Assembly (NCBI GenBank): GCA_965368335.1
Contig: CBDUMN010000048.1
Span: 1-25,894, forward strand
Length of the DNA stretch: 25,894 bases
Direction: 5' to 3'
Source of the DNA: CBDUMN01 sp965368335
Lineage (GTDB): Bacteria > Pseudomonadota > Alphaproteobacteria > Rhodospirillales > JAPHRK01
Shown here: one piece after another, positions 1 through 6,373 of the stretch
Layout of the letters: each line of letters begins with the position of its first letter
How positions within the stretch are numbered: position 1 is the stretch's first letter
Position numbers and translations under genes: made by a program
Notes under the pieces: model-generated
Database searches by the model: none
Told to the model about the DNA's origin: nothing
What the model saw: the letters and a program-made list of their open reading frames with translations, nothing else

Positions 1-963
1 GACACCGTCTATGCCGAATATCTCCATTCTCCCCACTACAAAAACCGATCAGGTGTGCGCGCCACCTGCCCCGACTGTCACGTACCGCGCAACTGGAGCG
101 ACAAGGTTAAACGTAAAATTCAGGCGACCAGCGAGCTCTATCACTGGGCCGTCGGCTCCATCGATACGGCTGAGAAGTTTGAAGCCAAGCGTCATCAATT
201 GGCGAAACGGGAATGGGCGCGGATGCGCGCCAACGGCAGCAAAGAATGCCGAAACTGCCATTCTTTCGAAGCGATGGACTTTCATAAACAGCCGATGAAA
301 GCGTCCCGCGCCATGCGGGATGCTGCCAAGGCGGGGAAAACCTGTATCGACTGTCACAAGGCAGTCGCCCACAAAATGCCGGACGTGACGGCGACGCATC
401 GCCGGATGTTTGAGAATTTGGTTCCGGCGTCGGTGGCGGTTGGCGATCAAGTTATTGCGCTGGAGCCCCTGTCGCTTGCCCTATCTGCCGGGGGGGAGCC
501 GATTGGCGAAATGGCTGCAGGCCTCCCGGTGCGGATTGAGGCGATTGAAAAGGAGTTCGCCCGAGTCGAACTGGCCGGTTGGCGTCGTGAAGGACAAGAA
601 AACAAGCTCTATATGCGCCAGGGTCAACGGATCAAGCTGGCGACCATCGATCCGTCTGAGGTTGACGGTTTGCATCGCCTTGGTTCGGTTGAGGATGCAA
701 CCACCGGCCAGATCTGGACCGAGGTACGCCTGGACGCCTGGGTCCCGACGACCGGATTTCTGCGTGACGCCAAACCGTTGTGGGCGACGGTCGGCCGCCT
801 CTATGAGGACAACTGCAGCCTTTGTCACGCATTGCATCCCCCCGATGAATACAGCGCAAATAATTGGATTGGCTACATGAATTCCATGGTGCGCATGACG
901 CCGCTCACGGGAAAGGAGGCGGCGCTTCTGCTGACCTGGCTGCAAACCAACGGAAAAAAATAG
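1..963 (+). CDS. torC: TorC/TorY-type pentaheme c-type cytochrome (5' truncated by window edge)
   Basis: This is the 3' part of a NapC/NirT-family membrane-anchored multiheme cytochrome that would pass electrons from the quinol pool to a periplasmic terminal reductase such as TMAO reductase TorA. The frame is open from base 1, so the N-terminal anchor and first heme lie outside the window. Four CXXCH heme sites are visible: CPDCH (67-81), CRNCH (247-261), CIDCH (343-357) and a distal CSLCH (814-828). The first three, with the CPDCHVPRNW and CHKAVAHKMPD contexts, belong to the NapC/NirT core. The ~150-residue linker and the last heme, followed by ALHPPDEYSANNWIG, are the TorC C-terminal domain, which separates TorC/TorY from plain NapC. 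The protein ends at TAG 961-963. A torA partner is not seen downstream and may lie upstream of the window. The family call is firm; the TMAO substrate is inferred. Confidence 0.88.
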   Translation, partial: DTVYAEYLHSPHYKNRSGVRATCPDCHVPRNWSDKVKRKIQATSELYHWAVGSIDTAEKFEAKRHQLAKREWARMRANGSKECRNCHSFEAMDFHKQPMKASRAMRDAAKAGKTCIDCHKAVAHKMPDVTATHRRMFENLVPASVAVGDQVIALEPLSLALSAGGEPIGEMAAGLPVRIEAIEKEFARVELAGWRREGQENKLYMRQGQRIKLATIDPSEVDGLHRLGSVEDATTGQIWTEVRLDAWVPTTGFLRDAKPLWATVGRLYEDNCSLCHALHPPDEYSANNWIGYMNSMVRMTPLTGKEAALLLTWLQTNGKK

Positions 964-1117
964 GAAGGACGATCTTTTCGCTTCGGCTTGACCGGAGACA
1001 AGAACAGGTTAGGGTGCTTGATACATGTTAGAATAAATGAAATTAATGGGTCCTGACCCTAGGTAGGACTTCTGCGGCGGTAGATTTTTGTCCATTGGTG
1101 GGAAAGCGCGTTATTTC

Positions 1118-2065
1118 ATGAAACTAACCCAATTGAAGTATGCCCTGGCGGTTGCCCGAGAGCGGAGTTTCAGCCGCGCCGCCGAGGCCTGTAATGTCAG
1201 TCAGCCGTCGCTGAGCGTCGCCGTCAAGCAGCTTGAAGAAGAGCTCAAAACGCCTTTGTTCGAGCGCTTCAAAAATGAAATCAAGATCACCGAGGCCGGG
1301 TCGCATGTCATCGCTCAGGCGCAAAAGGCTATCGAAGAAGTAGAGCGTATCCAGCAGATTGCCGACTGTGAATCCGGGGCGCTCGAAGGCTCGCTGAAAT
1401 TCGGCGCCATCTATTCCGTCGGGCCTTATCTGTTCCCGACGCTGATTCCCAAGCTTCACGATGCCGCGCCCAACATGACCATGCTGGTCGAGGAAAATTT
1501 CACCGCCGTTCTCTCCGAGCGTCTAAAACGCGGCGAAGTGGACGCCATTATCGTCGCCCTACCGTTTGACGAGCCGGGAATTGAGGTGGCGCCCATTTAC
1601 GACGAGCCCTTTCTCGTCGCCGTGCCCAACGGCCACCCTTGGCAGGGACGGAGCGACGTGGACGGTAACGAGTTGGCAGGCGAGAAGCTTCTGCTGCTTG
1701 GCAAGGGGCATTGTTTCCGCGATCAGGTGTTGGAAATTTGCCCGGCCTGCCATGAGTTGGACGATACTTCGGAGGGAATTCACAACTGCATCGAGGGGAA
1801 CTCGCTGGAGACCATCCGTCACATGGTGGCGGTGCGCACCGGCGTCGCCGTGTTGCCCATGACCTCGGTCAACAGCTTCATGTGTACGGCGATGAACTGT
1901 GAGGAGCGGCGCAATCATCTGGTTAAATACGCCCACTTCAAGGCTCCGGCTCCTTCGCGACGGATCGCTCTGGCATGGCGTTCCACCTTTCCCAATCGGA
2001 AGGCTATCGACGCTCTACTCGCTGCGCTGCGCGACGCGCCGCCCGCCGGTGTCGATCTACTTTAG
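1118..2065 (+). CDS. oxyR: OxyR, LysR-family hydrogen peroxide sensor/activator
   Basis: This is a 315-residue LysR-type regulator with an N-terminal winged helix-turn-helix (about residues 1-60, MKLTQLKYALAVARE start) and a C-terminal sensor domain. Two cysteines fall exactly at the E. coli OxyR positions: Cys199 in GHCFRDQ and Cys208 in EICPACH. This supports an H2O2-sensing disulfide switch that activates antioxidant genes. ATG 1118 is chosen because it matches family N-termini; an in-frame TTG at 1088 would add ten unrelated residues. An oddity is that Cys208 begins a CPACH sequence (208-212), with His222 and Cys224 close by, giving four Cys and two His in a 26-residue stretch. The last 9 bases overlap the 3' end of the convergent DUF2062 gene. 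A peroxiredoxin and a thioredoxin reductase lie ~9 kb away and are plausible regulon members, but no OxyR site was identified. Confidence 0.92.
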   Translation: MKLTQLKYALAVARERSFSRAAEACNVSQPSLSVAVKQLEEELKTPLFERFKNEIKITEAGSHVIAQAQKAIEEVERIQQIADCESGALEGSLKFGAIYSVGPYLFPTLIPKLHDAAPNMTMLVEENFTAVLSERLKRGEVDAIIVALPFDEPGIEVAPIYDEPFLVAVPNGHPWQGRSDVDGNELAGEKLLLLGKGHCFRDQVLEICPACHELDDTSEGIHNCIEGNSLETIRHMVAVRTGVAVLPMTSVNSFMCTAMNCEERRNHLVKYAHFKAPAPSRRIALAWRSTFPNRKAIDALLAALRDAPPAGVDLL

Positions 2066-2599
2066 GATTGATTGGGTTTGCCGGGCGCTGATCAGTCGAT
2101 AGGTCCAGCGATAGGCGATCCAGCTTAAACCGATCAGCCAGGGCAGGCAGCCGAGGCTGAGTGGCAGGCCCCATTCCTTGGCGGCGAAGGCCATGGCGTT
2201 GACTATCCTTCCGGCAAGGTCGGTTTCGGTGGCCAGAACCTGGGATATCAGATCCATGAAAACGCCGTAGCCCGACAGATCGCCCCAACGCCCGAGCATG
2301 ATCTGTCCTGTCAGATAGAAAACGTAATAGGTGGGCGCCAGGGTTAAGGCGTTGGTCACCCAGGCCCAGGCGAGGGCGACGAGAAGATGGAAGCGCCAGC
2401 CGAACAGCGTACGGGCCAGCACCCAGGTGAGTGCGATGAGCGGCATCTGAATGCCGATCAAAGGGGTGAGCGCCCAGGCGACTCCGACCAGAACCCCCCG
2501 CGCCGTATGCTCGGGGGACTCGAGGCTGCGCAGCAGGGGAACGACCAACCGGTATTTGGCGATCCGAAACAAAGACTGAAGTAAAGTGTGCCGCCGCAT
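2057..2599 (-). CDS. DUF2062 domain integral membrane protein
   Basis: This is a 180-residue protein with several hydrophobic segments (about residues 33-62, 68-100 and 145-168). It has the layout of the DUF2062 family: a basic N-terminus, SPEHTARGVLVGVAWALTPL, then GIQMP and the WVTNALTLAPTYYVFY stretch typical of that family. DUF2062 proteins are small inner-membrane proteins of unknown function, sometimes next to glycosyltransferases. ATG 2599 gives the family's usual N-terminus; the ribosome binding site is weak. The gene converges on oxyR and their stop regions overlap by 9 bp (2057-2065), so no terminator fits between them. It stands alone, ~60 bp from the end of the hemerythrin gene on the same strand. 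Function cannot be stated. Confidence 0.85.
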   Translation of the reverse strand: MRRHTLLQSLFRIAKYRLVVPLLRSLESPEHTARGVLVGVAWALTPLIGIQMPLIALTWVLARTLFGWRFHLLVALAWAWVTNALTLAPTYYVFYLTGQIMLGRWGDLSGYGVFMDLISQVLATETDLAGRIVNAMAFAAKEWGLPLSLGCLPWLIGLSWIAYRWTYRLISARQTQSILK

Positions 2600-2662
2600 T
2601 TATGCCGTTCAATGAAATTCCGAATGGACCTACATAGCGGGCGATTGTTACAGAATTATAGG

Positions 2663-3064
2663 TCAGTCAGCGTCTAGTTTGGCCATGGCGTCGCGGTATT
2701 TGAAGTCTTCCTTCAAGACGTGATCGAGCAGCCAGGAGCTTAAAAAGGCCCTTAATTCGGCCTGATCGGCGGCGCTGAATTTGTGGGTCACCTTGTCGGA
2801 AAAAGCCTTGAGGGTGGTGCGGATTTCTTCGTGGCGACGCTTATGCTCTTCCAGCCCTTCATAGCCGCACTTGGCCATTAGGCCCTCTTCCCGATGGAAA
2901 TGGTAGTTGGTGTAGTTTTCCAGATCGCGGAACAGGCGATGGACCAAAACCGCCGGTTTCCGTTCCGATTCGGTCAGGTAACGGTTTACCAGCGTTATCA
3001 GCGTCTTGTGATCTTTGTCGATCGCCTCGACGCCGACGCTGTACTCATCTTTCCATTCGATCAT
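2663..3064 (-). CDS. Bacteriohemerythrin (single-domain hemerythrin-like O2-binding protein)
   Basis: This is a 133-residue single-domain hemerythrin, a four-helix bundle binding a non-heme di-iron site and O2. All expected ligands are present: His19 (DKDH), His55 and Glu59 (HFHREE), His74 and His78 (HKRRH), and His115 and Asp120 (HVLKED). The start is ATG 3064 because MIEWKDEYSVGVEAID is the family N-terminus and a GGGGGA ribosome binding site lies just upstream. The open frame runs on to 3166 but the extra residues look non-coding. The gene is 98 bp downstream of the decarboxylase on the same strand. That gap carries a CGAACA-GTG-TGTTCG dyad, suggesting its own control. Likely roles are O2 storage, delivery or sensing in a microaerobic bacterium; the sequence does not distinguish them. 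Confidence 0.9.
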   Translation of the reverse strand: MIEWKDEYSVGVEAIDKDHKTLITLVNRYLTESERKPAVLVHRLFRDLENYTNYHFHREEGLMAKCGYEGLEEHKRRHEEIRTTLKAFSDKVTHKFSAADQAELRAFLSSWLLDHVLKEDFKYRDAMAKLDAD

Positions 3065-3116
3065 CCATCCCCCGGCAATCGATTGTCTTCTCTGGTGCGT
3101 GACACCTGAGTCTATA

Positions 3117-3131
3117 CGAACAGTGTGTTCG
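3117..3131. promoter_or_regulatory. Inverted repeat CGAACA-GTG-TGTTCG upstream of the hemerythrin gene
   Basis: A perfect 6-bp dyad with a 3-bp spacer sits 53 bp upstream of the hemerythrin ATG. On the minus strand a TATAGA sequence that could act as -10 abuts it directly, so the dyad would occupy the spacer of that promoter, as repressor operators often do. The matching -35 is weak. The factor is unknown. Confidence 0.35.
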
Positions 3132-3162
3132 ATAAAAGAAATTCGCCTTATGGTTCGCCGGA

Positions 3163-4323
3163 TCAATAGGGTTGGTTGAGTACAATCAGACGATCGGAAC
3201 GCATACCGTTGTAAGCGGTCGACATTTCGCGGCCGTAAGCGCCCAGATTGTTGAACTCGATCCAGTCTCCTTCGGTGATGTCGATGGGGAGCGGAATCTT
3301 ATAGGGTAGCCGGTCGTTGCCGTCGCAGGTTGGTCCGTAGACGATGAAGGGCTTGGTTTTTTCCGTCGGCTTCTTGCTTCCCTGCAGACGATGCACCTTG
3401 CATTCCAACACCAGGGCGTCCTTGCCCCAATATATTTCGGCGAAACCGCCGAAGATGCCGTCGTTGAGGTAAACCGTATTTTCCTTCCGCAGGATCACTC
3501 TTGTGACAAGCGAGGCCGCTTTATAAACCAGCGCCCGGCCCGGTTCGCAGAGGATGCGTGGCGGGTTTTCGGGAAACAGCCGTTTCACCGCCCTGGCAAT
3601 GCGTTCAAAATAGGCTGAAAGCGGCGGCGCTTCCGTGGTTCGGTAGTAGCCCGGAAAACCGCCGCCAACGTCGATATAGGAAAGCCGCACGCCAGCCTTT
3701 TCCTGCACCTGGGCGGAGAGCTCAAGCGCCGTCTCATAGGCTTTCGGGTGCAGGCACTGAGAGCCCACATGAAAGGTCAGGCCGACCTTGCGACCGCAGC
3801 GGGCCGCTTCGCTCAACAGCGCGATGGTTTCTTCGAAGGTTGCGCCGAACTTGGTCGAGAGGTCGTAAACCGCGTCGTCCTGCGGCACCGCCATGCGTAC
3901 GGTGATCGCCGCGTCGCGTCCGCTGTTGGCCAGCACCTTGTTGAGCTCGGGCCCGCAATCGACGGCGAACCGGCGGACGCCGGAGTGATTGTAGGCTTCG
4001 GCGGTCGACAGAGCGGTCTTGGCCGGATGGTGGTAATAGAGGATACCCTCCGGGCAGTGGCGTCGGACCAGGTTGATTTCATGGTCGGACGCCACGTCGA
4101 AATGCCGAATTCCCGCTTCGTAAAGCCGCTCGAGCACCAAGGGGTGCGCGTTGCATTTCACAGCGTAGAGCGTATCGCCGGGGAAGCCTTTGATGAAGGT
4201 TTCCGCCGCCGCGGTCAGCAGATCGGGCCGCAGGCAGTGGACCGGAAAGGCCGGTTGCAATGCGGCGATGGCGTCTTCCGTGCGGCCGAAAGCCGGAATG
4301 GTTTCGGTGATGTCGATGCCCAT
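3163..4323 (-). CDS. PLP-dependent ornithine/lysine decarboxylase (alanine-racemase fold, group IV)
   Basis: This is a 386-residue type III PLP enzyme that decarboxylates ornithine to putrescine and/or lysine to cadaverine, feeding polyamine synthesis. The N-terminal barrel holds the PLP lysine Lys56 (YAVKCN), His185 (HVGSQ), the phosphate-binding GGGFPG (220-225) and CEPGR (259-263). The C-terminal beta domain carries the catalytic Cys333-Asp334 (YGPTCDGND) and the family end motif NNLGAYG (358-364). The length is right for the short bacterial ODC/LDC type; arginine and diaminopimelate decarboxylases differ at these motifs. ATG 4323 is preceded by GGAGG. A SET-domain gene lies 89 bp upstream on the same strand, and a dyad lies in that gap, so the two may be co-transcribed with a control element between them. 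Substrate choice between ornithine and lysine cannot be settled by eye. Confidence 0.92.
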   Translation of the reverse strand: MGIDITETIPAFGRTEDAIAALQPAFPVHCLRPDLLTAAAETFIKGFPGDTLYAVKCNAHPLVLERLYEAGIRHFDVASDHEINLVRRHCPEGILYYHHPAKTALSTAEAYNHSGVRRFAVDCGPELNKVLANSGRDAAITVRMAVPQDDAVYDLSTKFGATFEETIALLSEAARCGRKVGLTFHVGSQCLHPKAYETALELSAQVQEKAGVRLSYIDVGGGFPGYYRTTEAPPLSAYFERIARAVKRLFPENPPRILCEPGRALVYKAASLVTRVILRKENTVYLNDGIFGGFAEIYWGKDALVLECKVHRLQGSKKPTEKTKPFIVYGPTCDGNDRLPYKIPLPIDITEGDWIEFNNLGAYGREMSTAYNGMRSDRLIVLNQPY

Positions 4324-4371
4324 CGGGGGTAAGCCTCCAGATTCTTTGCATGAGGGGCGGATTCACGCTTC

Positions 4372-4398
4372 AGGCTGAATCATAAAGTGATTCAACCT
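4372..4398 (-). promoter_or_regulatory. Imperfect hairpin/dyad between the SET gene and the decarboxylase gene
   Basis: An 11-bp inverted repeat with a 5-base centre contains the perfect core TGAATCA-taaag-TGATTCA. The one arm mismatch would be a G-U pair in minus-strand RNA. There is no U-run, so it is not a simple terminator. It may be an operator for the decarboxylase, a processing hairpin, or a copy of an extragenic palindromic repeat. Confidence 0.45.
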
Positions 4399-4412
4399 AA
4401 AGCGATCCGACT

Positions 4413-4940
4413 CTAGTGCTGCCGTTTCGCCAGATGGCGGCGGCCCTTGGCGTTGACTTTTTCGCGCCGCCCGGTGATCCAGCTGCGACAGTTGCTTGCG
4501 CCGCAGTCGCAGGGGAATTGGCGGAACAGAATGTCTTCGGTCAGGGCGTAGTCGACGGTGAGCAGAGTGCCCGCCGGAATGTCGCAAAGGGCGAGCAGTT
4601 CCATGCCCTGCATATCGAGCAGGCTATTGGGCGCGCAGGAGTGCGAGAGCAGGCCGATGAAATAAGGGTCGTGCACATGGCTGGTCGGCGTCACTTGCAA
4701 GGTATGCTGCAAAATCTGCGACGTGAACTGTCCGGTGAATTCGGCGATGACCGAACCGCGCCCGAAGGCCACCTTGGTGCGGATGCCGCGACCCATGCTG
4801 CCTTCGTCGCAAACGTCGAACTGGCTTTTGCGTGGCAGGCGGGGGCTGTAGGGCAGGTCGTCGGGATAAATCATGTCGGCGCTCTGGTCTTCGGTCAGAG
4901 GCAGGGGAATGGCGCGGCGCGCCCGAGAAGTCAGCTGCAT
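4413..4940 (-). CDS. SET-domain protein lysine methyltransferase-like protein
   Basis: This is a 175-residue protein made almost entirely of a SET domain, a fold best known from eukaryotic histone methyltransferases that moves a methyl group from S-adenosylmethionine to protein lysine. Visible elements in order are GSMGRGIRT (47-55, SAM-binding start), the SHSCAPN knot motif (99-105), the catalytic-type Tyr131 in TVDYAL, and a post-SET zinc cluster CDCGASNC (Cys144, 146, 151) with Cys102 as the probable fourth ligand. ATG 4940 has a good GGAGGA ribosome binding site. It is the first gene before the ornithine/lysine decarboxylase on the same strand, 89 bp apart. The protein substrate is unknown; the decarboxylase, ribosomal proteins or a nucleoid protein are all possible. 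The domain call is firm, the activity inferred. Confidence 0.85.
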   Translation of the reverse strand: MQLTSRARRAIPLPLTEDQSADMIYPDDLPYSPRLPRKSQFDVCDEGSMGRGIRTKVAFGRGSVIAEFTGQFTSQILQHTLQVTPTSHVHDPYFIGLLSHSCAPNSLLDMQGMELLALCDIPAGTLLTVDYALTEDILFRQFPCDCGASNCRSWITGRREKVNAKGRRHLAKRQH

Positions 4941-5275
4941 GGGTTGGTCCTCCAGACGCCGATACGAGACGAAAGCGCGTCGTTGCGGCGTGTACCTTGA
5001 AACAAAAAAGTCGATACGAGGAGGGCGGACGGAAAAGGGGAGAGGCCGTCATGGCATCGCCGCGAGTCCGGTAAGTCCTCCACTGTATCTTTTTGAAAAA
5101 AGATACGGACCCTGGGTCTCGCCTACCTGCCCCGTTTTCGGGCAGGGTCACCGGCCTGTATCCGCGAAAGGGATATTCTGCTCATCCAACCAGATCGTCA
5201 AGAAAGGAGATGGTTCAGATTGTTGAATTTTTAAGGATGTTTCTATCGAGTTTTTCGATATAAATGGGAGGTGTC
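4941..5275 (-). promoter_or_regulatory. 335-bp structured 5' region upstream of the SET/decarboxylase genes
   Basis: No convincing ORF lies here. The minus-strand sequence contains several hairpins: a near-perfect 10-bp repeat GTATCTTTTT...AAAAGATAC (5085-5106), CCTGCCC/GGGCAGG with a 7-base loop (5126-5146), an outer GATAC/GTATC pairing around the latter, and TATCGA/TCGATA (5244-5260). A GGAGG/CCTC-rich stretch lies nearer the SET start. A long structured leader ahead of an ornithine decarboxylase operon recalls the speF RNA described in alphaproteobacteria, but I cannot align it to that model from memory. It may equally be a promoter region plus the GFA gene's terminator. Confidence 0.4.
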
Positions 5276-5692
5276 TTACTCCGCTGTCCCTGGGAGGTTA
5301 TCGATTTTGGGGATGTTTTCCAGGTTGAGGTCCCACTCGGCTCGACTTGAGCAGCAGATATGGGCGATGGGCCGAAGTTCGACCGGGCTATCCAGGCTTC
5401 CGGCAGGAACCACCAGTAAAGAGTCGTCTTGTTGAGCATTTGGAAGGGCGGAGCCGCAGTTGATGCAAAAGCTTTTTTCGTGTCGGGTGTTGGGAATGCG
5501 GTAGGTTTTGATGCATTCCTGCCCAGAAAGCCAAGCAATCGTCGCATTTAAGGAAAATAGGTTGGCGGCATGGGCCGAGCCGGTATCCTTTTGGCAGCGT
5601 GAGCAATGGCAGAGAAAGAAACTGTCGAAATTTCCGGAAATTTTAAACGTAACGGCTCCGCACTGACAGGCCCCGTAAGCTTTTTGAGACAT
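5276..5692 (-). CDS. GFA-family (glutathione-dependent formaldehyde-activating enzyme-like) zinc protein
   Basis: This is a 138-residue CENP-V/GFA-family protein. The zinc-binding cysteines have the family spacing: Cys9 and Cys11 (CQC), Cys28, Cys30 and Cys33 (CHCSRC), and Cys76 and Cys79 (CINCGS). The founding member, Gfa, was linked to adding formaldehyde to glutathione. Most short relatives like this one have no proven reaction, so the name should be read as a fold label. ATG 5692 is followed directly by MSQKAYGACQCG, the usual N-terminus; the ribosome binding site is poor. The gene is on the same strand as the SET gene but separated from it by 335 bp, so it is probably a separate unit. 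No formaldehyde-oxidation gene is nearby. Confidence 0.87.
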   Translation of the reverse strand: MSQKAYGACQCGAVTFKISGNFDSFFLCHCSRCQKDTGSAHAANLFSLNATIAWLSGQECIKTYRIPNTRHEKSFCINCGSALPNAQQDDSLLVVPAGSLDSPVELRPIAHICCSSRAEWDLNLENIPKIDNLPGTAE

Positions 5693-5789
5693 TGTTTTTC
5701 TCGCACTGTTTCTCGTTTTTGTTCACAGGCTCCTCAATGCCTGTCACGCTAGAATTAGTATATTGACGGTGGGGAATTCAACAAAAGGG

Positions 5790-6041
5790 ATGAGTAATAA
5801 GCGGTTGCGAGAATTGTGCGAGGATGTGGTCGAGCGCACCTGTTTCGATGCGGTGGAGATGCTGGCCAAGCTCGAAGCGATTTATGAAAAATCCATGCTC
5901 TATAAGGAATACGGGTCGGCCCAGCGGGCGGTGGCGCTTCAAGCCAGGATTGCCGGGTTCGACCGTCCTTCTCGAGCGGCTCTAGAAGACCTCTCCGATG
6001 AGGTCGCTTGTCAGGCAGCGCAGGGTGAAAATGATAAATAA
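5790..6041 (+). CDS. Small hypothetical protein, helical and charged
   Basis: This is a protein of about 83 residues that I do not recognise. It starts MSNKRLRELCEDVVERTCFD, is predicted by eye to be mostly alpha-helical, and has a central YKEYGSAQRAVALQARIAGFDRP segment resembling the helical repeats of small terminase-like or DNA-associated proteins, a weak similarity only. ATG 5790 is preferred, with AAAAGGG directly before it, although the spacing is short. An in-frame TTG at 5763 would add nine residues, but that TTG sits in a TTGACG that looks more like a -35 box. It stands alone between the GFA gene (opposite strand) and the EF-G-like gene 332 bp downstream. The codon pattern is plausible for a real gene, but confirmation by homologs is needed. 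Confidence 0.55.
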   Translation: MSNKRLRELCEDVVERTCFDAVEMLAKLEAIYEKSMLYKEYGSAQRAVALQARIAGFDRPSRAALEDLSDEVACQAAQGENDK

Positions 6042-6373
6042 TGATAAGGATTTTTCCGAAAATCAGGGGTGTTTCGTTTGATATCAATCAGTTAAGAGAT
6101 TCTTGCTGGGTGTTTTCTGGGTGGTTTTGTGTTTTAGGGGGTGCATTTTCGTCGTTTAACCGATTAAAAACCGTCCGCTGTCGAGGGGGATGCAGGGGCG
6201 GTGGATAACCTCTTTCGCTTACAGGCGTTTTTCGCTTGCATCGATTCGTCAGCGGGGTACGCTTCATCTGTCGTCATGTTCATGACGGCATCAGATATTG
6301 GGGCGGCCCGCCGCCCTGGGATGGGAATCTGGGCCGCGCCCCAACCGCAATTATGTTCGGGGGATACGCGCCA
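6042..6373. other. 332-bp intergenic region upstream of the EF-G-like gene
   Basis: No gene is seen. The first part is GT-rich (about 6100-6150). A TTGATATCAATCAG sequence at 6078-6091 matches 9 of 10 fixed positions of the FNR consensus, but it is 280 bp from the next start. A perfect hairpin CGTCATG-TT-CATGACG lies at 6272-6287. The open frame of the EF-G-like gene extends back to 6236, but those residues are not family-like. Confidence 0.4.

Noticed and set aside
1739..1753. CXXCH heme-binding site in OxyR
   Set aside because: The protein has no signal peptide and is a cytoplasmic DNA-binding regulator, so cytochrome c type heme attachment is not expected; kept only as an unusual thiol cluster.
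2004..2612. 202-codon minus-strand ORF
   Set aside because: Overlaps the DUF2062 gene in another frame; the DUF2062 frame has clear family features.
5763..5789. TTG start adding nine residues to the small hypothetical protein
   Set aside because: The TTGACG looks like a promoter -35 element and there is no ribosome binding site before it.
6078..6091. FNR-like box TTGATATCAATCAG
   Set aside because: One mismatch and 280 bp from the nearest start; likely chance. A second near-match at 19115-19128 is rejected for the same reason.
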